NCBI RefSeq assembly: GCF_021018805.1
Contig: NC_086248.1
Coordinates: forward strand, 63,373,985 to 63,437,984
Direction: 5' to 3'
Length of the DNA stretch: 64,000 bases
Origin: Prinia subflava
Taxonomy: Eukaryota; Chordata; Aves; Passeriformes; Cisticolidae
Shown: positions 1-13,627 of the stretch, one piece after another
Layout of the letters: every line of letters starts with the position of its first letter
Numbering within the stretch: the first letter of the stretch is position 1
Made by a program: the position numbers and the translations under genes
The notes under the pieces: generated by a model
The model's database searches: none
The model's input: the letters and a program-made list of their open reading frames with translations, nothing else
What the model was told of the DNA's origin: nothing

Positions 1-3000
1 GGTCCCTGTCTGAAGGATTCATTAAGTGAACATGAAAGAAAAAAGGAAGGTTACTCTCTCACTTTTACCCAAGAAGAAACAGAATTGGAAAGACAGGCCC
101 AGCTCTCAGGGGCACTTCAGTAAATGTTCCCGTGTTAGCACGTTGTTGGATGCTTGGGTTCAGATAAAGGTCTCAGCACCTTGCAGAAGTGCCACATCCA
201 TTGGCTCTCTCTTGTCCTCCCAGCTCCACGCAGCCACGGCAGAGCTCTCCCCACACAAAAGGTGTAGTGGAGGCTGTGGAACACCTTTGACCAACACACT
301 CACACCTTCCAGAAGCACCTACAGCAGAACTGCTGGTGATCACGGCCTGATGTAACCCACCTTTGGTGAAAGCGAGACTTCTACCCTTGCTAGCCACTGC
401 AAGGGACACAAAGGTGCATCTCCCCGGCCTTTTTGCCCTTCTGAATTCTCTTCCTTGCTCCTCCAGCTGGAAGTGCATGGATGGGCTACTTCATCTGTCA
501 CCTGAGCTTGGGAAGTGTGAGCCTAAGGAAATCAGTGAGCAAGATGAAAGGGAGAGCATGGTCACTCATCTTGAAAGAACTCATTTCCCTTCCCAAATGC
601 ATCTTCCTCAGTTCATCCATCTTCCTGCCACCTCCCATTTTGATGTGAGGTGCCTTTCCTTCCTTTTTCTTTCTCCCTATCACAGTCAAATTGTCTGCCT
701 CTTTCATTCACCCTCTTCAAGCATAACATAGTGCTATGGACAGGCAATATTTCTTCAAGGGTGTAAAACACACTTCATTGTGCTGCAGGGATAAAAACAG
801 ACCTGCCAGTGCACCTCCAGAGAGGAGAGACACTTACCTCTTTTATAGATTTTAGCTTTGGGGGAAGTTTACAGGAGACAGTAAAATAACTGCAGGTGAG
901 AATTTCAGTATCAAAGACTTCTTTCTTTGGCTGATGCAAATTTCTGTATGGTGTTCTCATGACCCTGGTATTGTCTCGGAAAGAGAAACTGCCCATTATT
1001 CTTTATTCTCCACTTCTTAGGATTTAACACAGAAAATAGCCCAGGAAGTGTATCTCTGCATCCTCAGGCACCCACAGACAACTGTCAGCGCCCACTTGCT
1101 CCTGTTTTCAAAAATTCAGAATTTTAATGCCATTTTTATTTCACCATTTTCAGCTGTCCAAACATCGTTTCAATAAAATATTGGCACTGCAATATTCCAC
1201 AAGAGCCTTTTAAAACAACTGAATTATAAAGTGTTACCCAAAGGGCATTTTGTCTCATCCAAATGGAATAATAACAAAATTAATCCCATGAGAAAAAATA
1301 CATGTCAGACAAGAGCTTTTGCAGTGAATTTAATTTTATATGTCCAGTTGACACCTAGTCTTTAGCAAATTGAGTGAAAGCCGGTTCTGCAGAATAGATT
1401 CACTTTTCTTATGATTATGATGGAGAACTTTCTGTGTCACGTTAAATCATTGCCAAGTAATGATAGTTAAACATGTCGTCATGATCATTACACGTGCCAT
1501 GGAGCTTAAGATCTGAAAAATTCACTCATAAAAGCTTCAGAACTAGATGGGGTAAGTTAATCGGATAAATCCAAAAGACTGGAAAAGAGGACAGCCAAAA
1601 TCATTTGGCTTTTTACCATAGTGTTGGTCGAGTTGGCTCCTTCGTGTTTACCCAGTGAATCAGGGAGTGAGTTGGGTTCCCAGCCCAGATATCTTGGCTG
1701 TCTAGTTGATATCAATCTAGAGCTCCATTGAACACTGCAGCTTTGCACTCAGGGTAAAGGACTTTTTAAAGATTACTGTGCTACCATATAAACCCACAAT
1801 TCTGATGGAAAATTAAATCTCTGACTATATTGCTGGGAGAGCAGTCCAAGGGGCACGAAGATCTTATGAAGACACTCTTGTTTTTTCCAAGAATCTTGAG
1901 ATTGAGGTTTGCCATGAGAGTTAGGTGCTTGAAAATACTCATTTGCAAACCCTGGCAGAACCTCCAAAATATCTTCCTTCAACTTTAGGGTCACACACCC
2001 TGTGAAACTCTGGCCTTCAGTCACAGAAGTCAAACAGTGAAGCATCAAGTAGCTTGTCCAGATTACTTAGCTACTTCTTCTGGAATAAGCACTTTATGAT
2101 CACGTCATTCTGCAAGATTGCCAGAAGGTTGCTTTCTCTTATTCTCAGGATGTTTTTGTCCAGGATTTCACTCAAACCAGCTGCTCCTTCAATCTCATTT
2201 ATTTTTATTTTGCACTATATCACATGTATTAAAACAGAGATTAGAAGCCTGAAAACTTGGGGGGAAAGGCCGTTAAATAAGGAAGTATTAAAATAAGGAA
2301 TTGCACCCCACAAAAGTGCTCCAAATTAATTGGTGGATAGTGTAAGTAAAGTTGAGCATGGTATTCAGCATTACCTAACTTCTTGTCCTGTTTGATCCTG
2401 ATGGAAGCTTGTTATGCCATGCCTGTGTAACGACCCATGAGAAGTGAATACATTGCCTAAGTCCATTTCTTACAGCGTATTTGTAGTTGTTGCACAGCAT
2501 GGCTAAGACAATAGCCACGACTTAATACCATGGTTAGCAGCACATCTACACAGCCAGCTGACTGAATCATTGTTCAGAAATACTCTAACTAGCCTTAATT
2601 AAGAAGCAAAATAAAGCAGGCTCTGTGGAAGTCAATTCAGTAATGGCTAGGTGCTTTCCAGCATTAAGTGAGGTTATACTAAGTTGCAACCTGCAATACA
2701 TATATAGTAATGAAAATGCTGACAAAATGAAGCCACAAAAACTGAACCACCTGCATATCCTGAGAGTCAATCCTCTCCAAGTAGGGCTCAGACAATGGTA
2801 GGAAAGTAAGTATAAAAGTTCCTGGAGCTTTCCCTCTGGCGGCTTTCCAGGAACATTTCACCCACACACAGAGCCCCTGTGCAAGGGTTTCATCAGGACC
2901 CTTTTGCCATAAAGAAGAATACATCAGCGTCCTTCACTCTCAGTCAGGCACTTTTCTCTTACACCAAGACTCTTGTAAGTCAGTAATCTCTCAGTATGTT

Positions 3001-5740
3001 TCTTCAAAAATATCATATAAAAATGCTTATAACAATTCTGTTCATGCTGCTTCACTTCTAGATAAACAACCCATCTAAATGACATTACTATAGCAGGCAT
3101 CTCATGCTAAGCAAGGTACTAGAGTTCCAGATACTCCTTTGGCTCCCTGCATGATGGAGCAGCTTGGCACTACTTGGAGTTTCGGCAAGCAGTACAACTT
3201 TCAGCTCATTTCATCCAGGGTTTGCATGGTGATGGACAGTCAGGCTGTAAGCCTGGGAAGCAGGAAGGGAGCTTGTTTGCTCAGCCTGAATCTCTAGGGT
3301 ATGCTCACTGCTGTTCTAATGTAAATGTTTATGAGAGATGCAATAAAATATTAAACTAAATGAATAATTGATATTTACTTTATAGTAATTCAGAACCTTG
3401 CTTGTTTGAATAAAATCCATTATTTACAATATTCTACTTAACTAGGAGTGATTTCTCTTTGTTCATGCCACTTACTAATTACTTGTTCCATCTGACACAT
3501 TTTCCAGAACCATATTGAGATGGTTATTGGATGTCAGTGTTTAAGGGCTTAGTATCCATTTTCCAGATACTCTCTAACATGAAAAGAAGATCTTCACAAA
3601 CATATTTCTTGCACAGTGGCCGATCTTTATCTCCAATAGGTCTTTGACATACACAATCATTATCAAGATGTAGGTTTATTAATTAAAGCTGAATGATGGG
3701 AAAAGATCCCCAAAGTGCATTATCTAGCACACAGCTTGAATTCAATACACTAGATTTGTGCTTACAATATGCATTATGCAAGAATACTGAAATGACAATT
3801 TCATTTAAAAAGTTTCCAAATCTTAAAAACTACATACCCAAAGTGTATCCTCCAGAAAAAAGAAATCATTTGTTGAAAGGCTTCAGTCATCCAATTAAAG
3901 AACAGAAACTGAACCTCATGATTAATGCAAGCCCTGAAAAGTGAGTAGTTAAAATTGACAATCTAACAAACAGCACACAGCTTGAAAAGTATCCATCCAA
4001 AATACCCACAGCAAATTTACAAATTCCAAATTGAGGTAATGCAAACAATTCACTTTTCTTCCAGTTAATTATGTAATCAGTTCAATTAGCACAGTCCAGT
4101 CTCACACATCAATTCATGTTACATATCAACAGCCCTCTAACATGCCACTAAGCCCAGTGCACACTCACGTTTTGTGCATGCTCAGGTTATGGAACGTGCA
4201 GTGAAGGAATATCCTTTCCCTGCTAAAAGCAGGGCTGCTCCACGCAGCAGCTTTCACGACCTTTCTTTTATCACTGCAATGTGAGAAACACCCAGAAAAA
4301 GAGGAGGAACACTGTATGTGGGTTGCTGCCAGAAGTTCCTCCATCAAATTACACTGTAAATCTGCAGGGCTAAAGAATGTTATAATACTGTTATAATAAA
4401 CATGGCATAACTCAGACAAAAAGCTTTTCACAAATTAAGTGCCAAGTGTCTCCTCCTTGAGACATAATCAATGCAGCTGTGGAGTGGTTGAAAGGCAGGC
4501 TGCATGCATTTAGCCTCTTAAAAAATAGCTTTGAAGAAGAGTTCCCAATAATCATATGAGTATCCTGCTTGCTAATTCTTATTGATAGATTAAAAACTAA
4601 GTGAGTATTTATGCTGACAAAATATCAGTCACTCTTTCTGGCTGATGCTTTATAGGTAAGCAAGAGGAGGTTTCTATCATTTTGTAGTGTTGTGCCAGTA
4701 AAATCAGTCTGGAAATACAAAGTGCCAGGCTGTAATTTATAAAGTTACTTCACCTCTGAGTGAACTCTCAAATTTTACAGGGAGTTACTAGAGAGTTGGC
4801 ATGCACAAGAAGTAGTGGACTGAACTTCTGGGGGAAAAAAAATCACTGATTATTTCAGAGATCACCTAGAGGACAGACCTCAGACTAGAATTCAGTTCCT
4901 CTTTAAGCTGAACTGAATGCAAAAATCATTACAAACATATCACCATTGAAGAAATTTTTGATTTTCCACTATTGACTTGTCAATTTTCAAACTGCTAATT
5001 TTGCAGGCTAGTCTAGGCTACACATGCATGTATGCGTTTTTTCCCAGTGTTCTACTTTTTTATATATGGGATTTTAATAGATATGCTATATGCAACTACA
5101 TTTAAGTTTTGTCTATAATTTTGCAAAAGAAAATTTCTATTACTAAAAGCTACACCTTTTGTAGGTGCAGAGCACCTAACACACAATGATCCTACTTAAT
5201 TTTTGTTATATTATCCTTGAGACACACACGGAAAAACTTACATTCAGAAAAATAATGCTGGAACTAAAAAGAAACACATTAATTTGAAACCTTTACTCCA
5301 ATCCTGAGCTGTTTTCCCTGCATATAGGGGAGCTTTAGAGTAAGACTGATAAGACTTTAGACACCTACGACTGGTCTAAGTTAGTAATATAGAGTCTTCT
5401 ACAACCCATTGGAAAAAAAAGGAACTTGAAAAGCATGAATCACCTCCCAGAGTAAGTATCCACACAAGCCAAGTGAATTGTCTCCTGGGAATATCTACTT
5501 TTCTCCACAAACTTCAAGAGAGTCAGGGTGTCTGCATTGCAAATGTCTGTAATGAATACTACTGACTGAATTTCATTTTTAATTTAAAGAAAACAAAATT
5601 CTTCAAGAAAAATGTGTGTCCACATATTTTGAGCCTCTGTCTAGCAGTTTAGCCTAAACAGAAAATCATGATGGACAATCTAAGACATGGTGAGAAATAA
5701 TGTAAAAAAACAGATAGAATCACAGAGTCATGAATATTTT
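1..5740. other. AT-rich unique DNA, no supportable gene
   Basis: The stretch has very few CpGs. Open frames are present, the longest being 122 codons at 363-731 on the plus strand, but none resembles a known protein. Two overlapping frames on opposite strands near 173-478 and 26-355 are mutually exclusive and look like chance. A TATAAAAG match lies at 2811 with nothing promoter-like around it. I see no repeat with a recognisable family, no RNA gene and no strong exon. Confidence 0.6.
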
Positions 5741-5744
5741 ACTA

Positions 5745-6261
5745 TGTGCAATATTGTGACTTTTTCAGGAGACCTCAGCCTCTGAACCAGGCAGTATCAC
5801 ATATTGTGTTCATACCTGCATTTGAACTTCAGCAAAGTACAAAGAAAGCATTTCAGATTGAACACAACCCTACCAAAGTCTTTCCCGCAGGAAGGACTCT
5901 TCTCCCTGAGCAGAGGCAGGAACAATGTGTGATGTACTGACTGTAACCCCCATTCCCTGTCTCCCTGTGCTGCTGAGGGGAGGGGGTAGACTGGGAAGGA
6001 GGGAGGGATGGAGAAGAAGGTATTTTTAAGATTTATTTTACTTCTCGTTATCCTGCTCTGATTTGTTAGTAATAAATTCAATTAATATTCCAGTGCTGAG
6101 TCTTTTTTACCTGTGATGGTATTCAGTAAGTGATCTCTCTTGGACCTTATTTCAATTCATGAATCCTTTATTATGTTTTCTCTCCGTTGTCCACTTGTGG
6201 AGGGGAGTGATAGAGCACCTTTGGTGGGTGCCTGGCATCCAGTCAGGGTCAAGCCCCCACA
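5745..6261 (+). mobile_element. Solo LTR of an avian endogenous retrovirus (ERV type)
   Basis: The 3' half matches, from memory, a common bird LTR layout. A G-rich/purine-rich block at about 5975-6020 is followed by a T-rich stretch, an AATAAA polyadenylation signal at 6071-6076, and a terminal segment with the motif GGTGGGTGCCTGG near 6223 leading into a CCCCCACA end at about 6261. No internal gag, pol or env sequence lies on either side and no second LTR is present, so this is a solo LTR left by LTR-LTR recombination. The 5' boundary is uncertain, as I could not find a convincing TG start or target-site duplication; the first 200 bp are assigned by weaker resemblance. It carries no ORF. Such LTRs can act as promoters or polyadenylation sites, but nothing here shows that it does. 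Confidence 0.6.
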
Positions 6262-9200
6262 AGTGGCCTAATAACTGGTGAAATTGGACTAATCACTTGA
6301 AGTAAAGTAATTTACTCTGGCCATCAGGGTTCCCATATCAGTGCAGGCCTAGAAATGAAGAAAGAGGTAATTCATCATTCTTTTTCAAGGGGTATGTATA
6401 TCCTTCCAGGCAGCAGTACAAGGGGAGGCCATGAGGCTGAGAACACATATGAACATTTTTTTCTAGAAACATTAAAGAGCTTTCTACCTGCCAAACATAA
6501 AAGACACCATCTACACTATACAATGTACTTTTCAAGTCAAAGTGTCTGAAGCTTCATTGTGTCTGTTTTCAGACCATTAGATCAAGGTCCAATTGATTTT
6601 GGTTGCCTCCTTAAATCCTTGACTTCTTAAATGTCCAAGTATTGTCTTTTTACTGCTGCTTTTTGTAGTGCAGTATCCTTCAGGGAGGCTTGACATGGAT
6701 TTCTCCAGCCTGCAGTTAAAAGGGGCAGCAGTACCATGGATTGTGTGACCCTGCTATCTTCAAAAACCACCTTTTCTCCAACTGTAAACAAGAGCTTGCT
6801 AAGGATTTATTAGTGCATGAGGAGAGTAAACAAAAGCCTGCAAGGATCGTGTCAGGTTACACTACCTGTGAGTGGTGGTTTGCAAGGCTCTCTGAAGGAA
6901 CCTACTGCATTTGTGAATTATTGCAAGCCTGGCAACCTCACACAATGATGAGAGCTTAAGAGGATACTGGGTAATAACTTGACAAATCATTCTCCATCCT
7001 CTGCAGACATAACATGCTTAGTGATATCTGAATTTTCACATTGCATCACTTTAAAATGGCTAGTTGTAAACACGACTAAAACTAAAAGGATTAACATTCC
7101 TTAGATATTTCACCCAAATCAACTGCTCCAAAGGAGGCATTTAGCCCAAGCATTTCTCATGTCTTCAACTTTCCTCTGTGACACAACTCAGAAAAAATGA
7201 AAGGTACTTTTCAAAATTTGTCAATGAATTTAGTGCTTGTGAAAATGAAGGATTTATAACCCTAACTAGAGCCAAACACAGTATATTGGAGAAATTTATG
7301 TTCACAGAAGCCAGCACAAGTTCTTCAGCTCTAACTTGAAACACTCTAAATTCCTGGTCCTTCCTCAAATTAATATTATTGGCTTAAAATCATGAAAATA
7401 GTGCTCACAGCAGAGTCACGCCTTGCTTATACTTGGTGAATGCTCAGTGAAGAAGGAACAACCTTTCTTTTAAACACACCTTCTGAATTAAGGTGTGCCC
7501 CACTGATCCCCTTTCACACAGACATGTATATTTGTTCATTTGCTTTCTCAAGAAGGAGTTCCAAAAATGAAAATCATGTTAGGGAACTTGTAAAAGGCTT
7601 GCCCTAAAAATACTAAACAATCCCCTCTCGTGCTTCCCCAGGACTGGAGCTGACCTGAATAGAATAATTGCAGACTATTTTCTGGGAAATGCCTTAAATT
7701 GTGCCCCACAGTGTGATATTGACATAACCTATGTCTGCTCTGTGGACTCCAGGAGCATTTCCCAGTTTTGGTAAGCATCATTCCCCTCCCCACACAGACT
7801 CACATATGCTGGTTCCCATGTAGAAATACCAGCCCAGAAAAGAACATGCCAAAGTGAATGGCACTGACTTCCACTGGGAAATGAAGATGGATACTGGTGG
7901 ATTGGGAAATAAGGAATGAAATGTTATTTATTTATGGATCAAATATGAAAAGACCAGCATAAAAAAAATTCCATGTATTCATACTATGTTTCCTTGAGTT
8001 CCAGATACCCATAAATCTAAAGAAAAAGTTGTAAATTTGGTCCATTTCTACTGCTGCTGACAGGAAATCCATTTAGAAACCCTTCTTAATTTTAAAAAGA
8101 ATCTATATGCAATAAAGGAACATAATCAGACAGAGAAAAAAGGTGCAAAAAAGAAATTCTTAATTTGTTGTTCCCACATTTCCTTTACCTTTGGATAATG
8201 AGCATGCTATCCAAACAGCTGACTATACAAAACTGCCAATGCTGTGATCCAGCCATAATAGTGATGAGCAGCTAATCAGAAACCACCCTAAAATAAATCC
8301 TGAACAGTATTCTTTATCCTTAAAAGCCTATCTTGGCACCGGTTTGACTCTGTGAAATGTCCATCTTCATACTTCACTAGGAACTTTTCTCATGAAGGGT
8401 ATGAACATGCCTGAAATAAAGAAAACATAAGAAGAGCGGAGAATCTTTATTTTTCAGGGAACTGCTGCAACCTTCCCTAGAGTTGTCCTTCTCAGAAAAC
8501 TGGGGGGAACAGATAGCTCTCCACTGGCAGAGACACTTGCATGGTATGAGGCACTCCAGGAGCCCAGTCAGCTGTCCCACTGCAAGCACAAAGTGTCAGG
8601 GTACTGGGTACAGGAAAGGTTAATGGAAAAGAGGAGGGAGAAGAATAAGGACAGGGAAAGGAAAGTGCACCTAGAGAGAGCTGCCTAGTGAGATCTTAAA
8701 CTTAAAGCCCTTCTGTCAATATTTGCCATGGTCTGAGGAAGAAACAGGCTGCACTGCTTCGTGGTATCTGTAGTGCCTTGGCCTGCACTCCCCCTGTTGA
8801 GTCCAAGGTCCCAGAGGAAGGAGCAGGCAGGACACTCCTGCCAAAATTCATCATTGAAAGACAGACCCCCATTACTTTATCTTACCTGTGCCTGTGGTCT
8901 CAGCAGTGGCATTGGCCCCTCTGTGCTGACCTCCTCTCAGGTCCACAGCTCTCCCTGAGATCAGTTGTCCAGCACAAGTCAGGTGGGTCTCCAGCCACAG
9001 GTCTGACACCTCTCCCACACTACCTGAAGCCACGTTTGCCCCTCACCCTGAATTTGGTTATGTTGTCTACTAAGTTCATTCTTTTTGGAGTGGGATGTAT
9101 CACTGGCTCCCCTCCTGAGAATCTCTTGGGTGACCACTATTTTTTGGAGGCATGAATAAATGGGAGACTGCTCCATGTGTCTGCTCCAGAGCAATTGGAG

Positions 9201-12200
9201 GAGACTAATGTGTTTTCATTGGTGAGAGAGCCAGGCAAGTGTCTATGTATCAGATGTAAAATGATATTGAAATAACAAAGCATTTACTTAAATTCACATT
9301 GTTCAAACAAAAGGCAACCTCACCTATTTTCCCTTTTCAGACAGGATATTGACAGGTCCAGTTTTTTATTCAGTTCACTTGAGACTTTAACATAATAACT
9401 AAACCTTCTGCTGTTAAATTCCCAGAAATCATTTTTATGTGGCCAAAGAAAGACATGGACACTAGAGATTTTAAGAAAACACAGCGGTGTTTATTTGATT
9501 TTCTTGTTACATAAATGGATTTTATGTACTGGAAAAGTAACTAATCTTGATAGATGTGCATGTGGTAATACAGCTGATGGTTACTGAAGCCAGACAATGT
9601 GAGCTTTCTCTTTCCAAGCCTCTTATTGAGGAACTGTGCTGATACTTAAGTAAATAAAATGACAAAAAGAAAGGGGATAAAAACACAGAGCTGATTAAGA
9701 TCAAATTAAAAATAAATCAACAGCAAGTCCTACTGAAATGCAACTCCAGAAGCTACAGCAGTGTCAGAGCGTAATGCAAATGAAGAAAAATGCATTGATC
9801 TCTAGACACAAACACAACAATCACTTCTTCATATACATCATTTGGGCATTTTAAAAGACATTTGTTTGGAATGTCTAAATTGATTCAGCTCATGAGATCA
9901 TTTCACAACAATCTCCAAAAAAATGGTAAAGCTTATCAAAGTAGCTGATGGATTACATTTCCCCACATACAATAGGGCAGTATGAAATATCTTTCTCTAC
10001 TTTGTCATCCTAAGCTTCAAACATAATAATTCTCTGCGTGTATCATTTGGATGTCTATCCAGAGCAAATCACTTCTTTCCCCACATTTTTTTAATCTGTT
10101 TTTTATTCCAACACTGGAAAATAGCAATTTATTTTGACTCCAGAACTATGCAGAGTACTACATCTAGAAAGCAAGAAAACAACATGGAATCAAATGTCCA
10201 GCACAATTCAGAAGGTATAAATTACAAAGGAAAAAGCTTTGAAACTTCTAGTTATGTGCCTTTCTTAAAGCATCTCAATAGTTCCATGAAAGTCAGATGG
10301 AAAGTTGTTCTTTTAAATCTGTTCTCTTAAACTTCAGCCCGCAGAGCATTAAGTCAACTTTTTTAGGTAGAGACAGCTGACACACAGACCTTGGTATTGG
10401 CTCATCTCCAGTCCTGATGCTGTGACTTTAACATTGCTTAAGATACTTGGGTTATCTCCTATTCCTTTTGGAAAATGCATTGGAAACTTGAAGTTCCATC
10501 TCAGTGTTACCAGAGATGTTCATTTAATGACAGAAATTAGAGACTGAAATAGAACCTTAAGTCATTTTATCCTGCAGAAACACATTGCAACAGCTCAGGC
10601 CTCTTAAAGAGCACTACAAATTTCAGCAACAAGGATAAGTGCAAGCACTTTCCTTCAATACCTGACCATTTTCTACACCTCTTAATATATTTATTTCAAG
10701 CAATGAGTACAGCTGCAACAGTTAATTAAATTTCATTGAAAGAATGCACTTAAGAGCATGGGCAAAAAAATAAATGACAGGTTTGTTTCTCCTTCTGTGT
10801 TTATTATGAAAGACATTAAAAGCAAAGCTGGAAGCAGAGGAAAGATGGGAAGATTCAATGAAGATCAACAAGGGATAACTATTTAAAGAGTGTAGAAAGC
10901 AGCAAAACAGTCATGGTAACAGGAAGAGTGGTAGCAATGCCAGTAACACGACTGGTTTGACAGGGAGAGGCCACGTGAGGAGAGCACCATCCTGTTCCAC
11001 CACTGCAGCACGGCCCAAGTGCTCACAACTCCTGTTCTTGCAGGACTGGTTTCACAGATGACCATGGTTCTGGATACAGGTAACACAGTCAACCAGCTGA
11101 TGAGGGAGAGCTGTGGGCAGGAGGAGTGCTTCCTGAAGCTCCTGTGTTCAGCTCATGGCCTGTGAGGTATCTGAAGCCCAGCGAGATGGTGTGACAGCCC
11201 ACCTTCCACACTACAGGAACAAAGTACATGGGCTGCCTGACCACGGGGGTGGAAACCACTCTCATGTACTGTGTTTTCTTACTCCTGCATGCCAGCAGAT
11301 CTATGTCAGTCATGTATGATAGTTACTTTTAGAATAAGGCAGAAGATATTATCACTGTACTCAGCCATGATACAGCTTTCCTTCTGATTGATTTCATGTA
11401 ATACAGTGCTTTGAGTTTTTAGTATTTACACTGCAGTGCAGTACCATCAACTCAGAAGGCAGATCCAGTACTTGCTGTGCAAATAAAATCACAAAAAAAA
11501 TGGCTGTATCAGAGACACCCAAATCTATATAAACTTGCCAACTAGGGCTTCCCCAGATGCTTTTAAAACCGTAAGCACAAGATGTCTAAAACCAAAAACA
11601 CAAAGTTAAAAGTTTCAACCTTCATAAGCAGCAGAATGCTTTGATCAGGTCTTGTTTGTGATTGTGATAATTATATAGGAAAATATGTCAGTGCAAATGT
11701 TTGAAAAACAAAGGACATCAAAGCACCTAAGAAGTCCTGTTTAGTTATTTGCTTTAGAAGTGTCCTTGACAATATTCCTGTTGGTAACAGCCTATCTCTC
11801 AAATGGCTAACTGAACATCTGAAAAAATTATAACAGAGCCATAGACAAGCTACAGCACAAATATTAAAAGCATGGAATTCAAAGCAAACAGCATTACAAG
11901 AAGCAAACAAAAAAATCCTCCTGTTTCATTACACACAATTTGATTAACCACTAGTTCAAATCATGATATGGATAGTCATTACATCACAACTTGCCAAAAA
12001 ATGCAACTATTGAAGGAAATGGAGCAGCTATAGAAAGAGAAAGTTAGTCTGAAACATGCTATTTGCTAATCAGGAATAATTTTTAAAGATTTAGTGATCC
12101 AAATCTTTCAACTATTTCATAGCTGCAGCATGCTATATTCATAGCATTCGGAGAAAAGTCAGTTTAAGTAACATCAATTTGCCATAGGAGAGGAAGGTAT

Positions 12201-12429
12201 ATTGTATCCAATAAGGGCATGAACCAGTTGAGAGTGAGAGAAGGCGATAAAACTGATAGGTGGGTGGTTTGAAATAGTTTTTGCCTACAAGAGGGTGGGA
12301 ATCACTGCTGGTTGGGTACTTTCAAGGGAGAGCACAGAAGAAATGAGACTGATTATACAATTACTCTAATATTATGCAACTCAGAAAAGGTCAAAATGTA
12401 ATCATAACAAGAGGGATGCCTTATCTGGC
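6262..12429. other. Unique DNA without supportable genes
   Basis: Mostly AT-rich non-repetitive DNA. Two slightly GC-richer stretches stand out: 8760-9195 (frames of 125 codons plus, 71 minus, AATAAA at about 9155) and 10895-11310 (frames of 69 and 74 codons on the minus strand). Neither gives a recognisable protein, and no clear terminal repeats delimit them. They may be old, unrecognised repeats or non-coding transcripts. Confidence 0.5.
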
Positions 12430-12469
12430 TTGCCATTTAAATATTACATTTGCCATTTAAATATTGCAT
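12430..12469. repeat. 20-bp tandem duplication
   Basis: Two adjacent 20-bp copies beginning TTGCCATTTAAATATT differ at one position (A/G near the end). The unit contains the AT-rich palindrome ATTTAAAT. A small local duplication; no known family. Confidence 0.85.
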
Positions 12470-12748
12470 GTTTGTCATGCAGCAGTGTGGGCAAGTGAGA
12501 TGAGAAGCTGTTTCTTACACTGGATGACCTGTATGCAACCTGGACTCCCTGCTTTGCCATTATGTGACTGAAAAGGCAGTGTTAACTTTGGCTTTCAGTC
12601 TGTGACACTTTGAGAAACACACTTGGCAGAAGAGTGATGTATTTCTTGAAGGGATTATTTCTTTGGGTTGGTTGGTTTTTGTTTTTTTTTTTTCCCTGTG
12701 GCTGGTCAAATTAAATTAAGTTGTTTTGCTGAAGGAAAGGGAATTATT

Positions 12749-12767
12749 TTTTATTATTATTATTATT
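12749..12767. repeat. (TTA)n microsatellite
   Basis: About six TTA units follow a T-run. Simple sequence. Confidence 0.9.
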
Positions 12768-13230
12768 CCCTGCTCTTAAAGTTGGTTAGCTCTGCAACAT
12801 ATGCAAATCTAATATGGAGAATAGAAGGGAATTACTTCAATTCTTTAGGGTGGCTGATGATGAGCAATTCCTGTCTTTAAAGATGCCTCAGTGAACCACC
12901 CATGGGCAGTTCCTTCTGGTATATGTTAGGTGTGAGAAAAAACATCAGAAAAATCAAAAAGCTGAATTTAGCATGGCAATTTAGGGCAGGAATTCTATTT
13001 GTGCTTTTGGCTAGCAAATAAATTTGTACGTACATAGAGTCATAAAATCATAAACACTTAAGGGGTTGGAACAGACCTGAAAGACAGCACAGTCTCAACC
13101 CACCTACCATGGGCAGGAATATCTCTCACTGGACCAGGTTGCTCAACGCTTTATCCAACTTGGCTTTGAACACTGGGGCATTCACAGTTTTCCTGGGCAA
13201 CCTGTTCCAGTGTCTCACTACCCTCACAGT

Positions 13231-13248
13231 AAAAAAAAAAAAAAAAAA
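13231..13248. repeat. Poly(A) run inside CR1
   Basis: Eighteen consecutive A on the plus strand, at a place where CR1 3' ends normally carry a mixed A/T-rich segment. Probably slippage expansion after insertion. Confidence 0.85.
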
Positions 13249-13278
13249 TCCTAATATCTAACCTAAATTTCTCCTCTT

Positions 13279-13627
13279 TTATTTTGTACCAAATACTCCT
13301 TGTTCTATCACTACAGCTCTGGATGAAGAGACCCTCTTTAGCTTTCCTGTAGCCCTCTTCAGATAGTGGAAGATTTGTATGAGGTCTACATACAATCTTC
13401 TTTTCTCCAGGCCCAACTTTCTCAGCTTGTCTTCATGGGGAAGATGTTCTAGTCCCCTTATCAACTCCACAGCCCTCCTCTGGACTTGCTCCAGCAGCTG
13501 ATGTCCTTCTTATGTTAGGGACACCAGAACTGGATGCAGCACTTTGTGGGGGGTTTACAAGAGGAGAATAGAAGGGCAGAATCACCTTCTGACCTGCTGG
13601 CCATGTAACCACTGGCTTTCTGTGATC
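13279..13627 (-). pseudogene. CR1 ORF2 C-terminal remnant
   Basis: The minus-strand translation contains ELIRGLEHLPHEDKLRKLGL followed by EKRRLYVDLIQIFHYLK, matching the conserved C-terminal end of CR1 ORF2 (normally RGLEHLSYEDRLRELGL then EKRRLRGDLI). Upstream of it, in another frame, ASRSEGDSALLFSS corresponds to the ASRSREVILPLYSALV-type segment. Frame changes between the two halves show decay. The segment joins directly to the palm region of the RT at 13621-13627, with the stretch between them missing. Confidence 0.88.

Noticed and set aside
2805..2825. TATAAAAG promoter-like string
   Set aside because: No initiator, frame or CpG context; shows that such matches occur by chance in this window.
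5713..5735. CR1-tail-like TAGAATCACAGAGTCATGAA
   Set aside because: Only about 20 bp match and the characteristic GGTTGGAA segment does not follow; kept only as a remark on the LTR boundary.
6840..6960. Similarity between this stretch and 56230-56340 (GTGGTTTG..AGGCTC..ACTGCA)
   Set aside because: About 35 bp of patchy similarity by eye without a family or boundaries; could be an ancient repeat but not supportable.
11030..11085. Micro-exon-like unit (TTCTTGCAG ... 36 bp ... CAGGTAACA)
   Set aside because: Splice-site look-alikes are frequent, the unit is tiny, and no frame or partner exon supports it.
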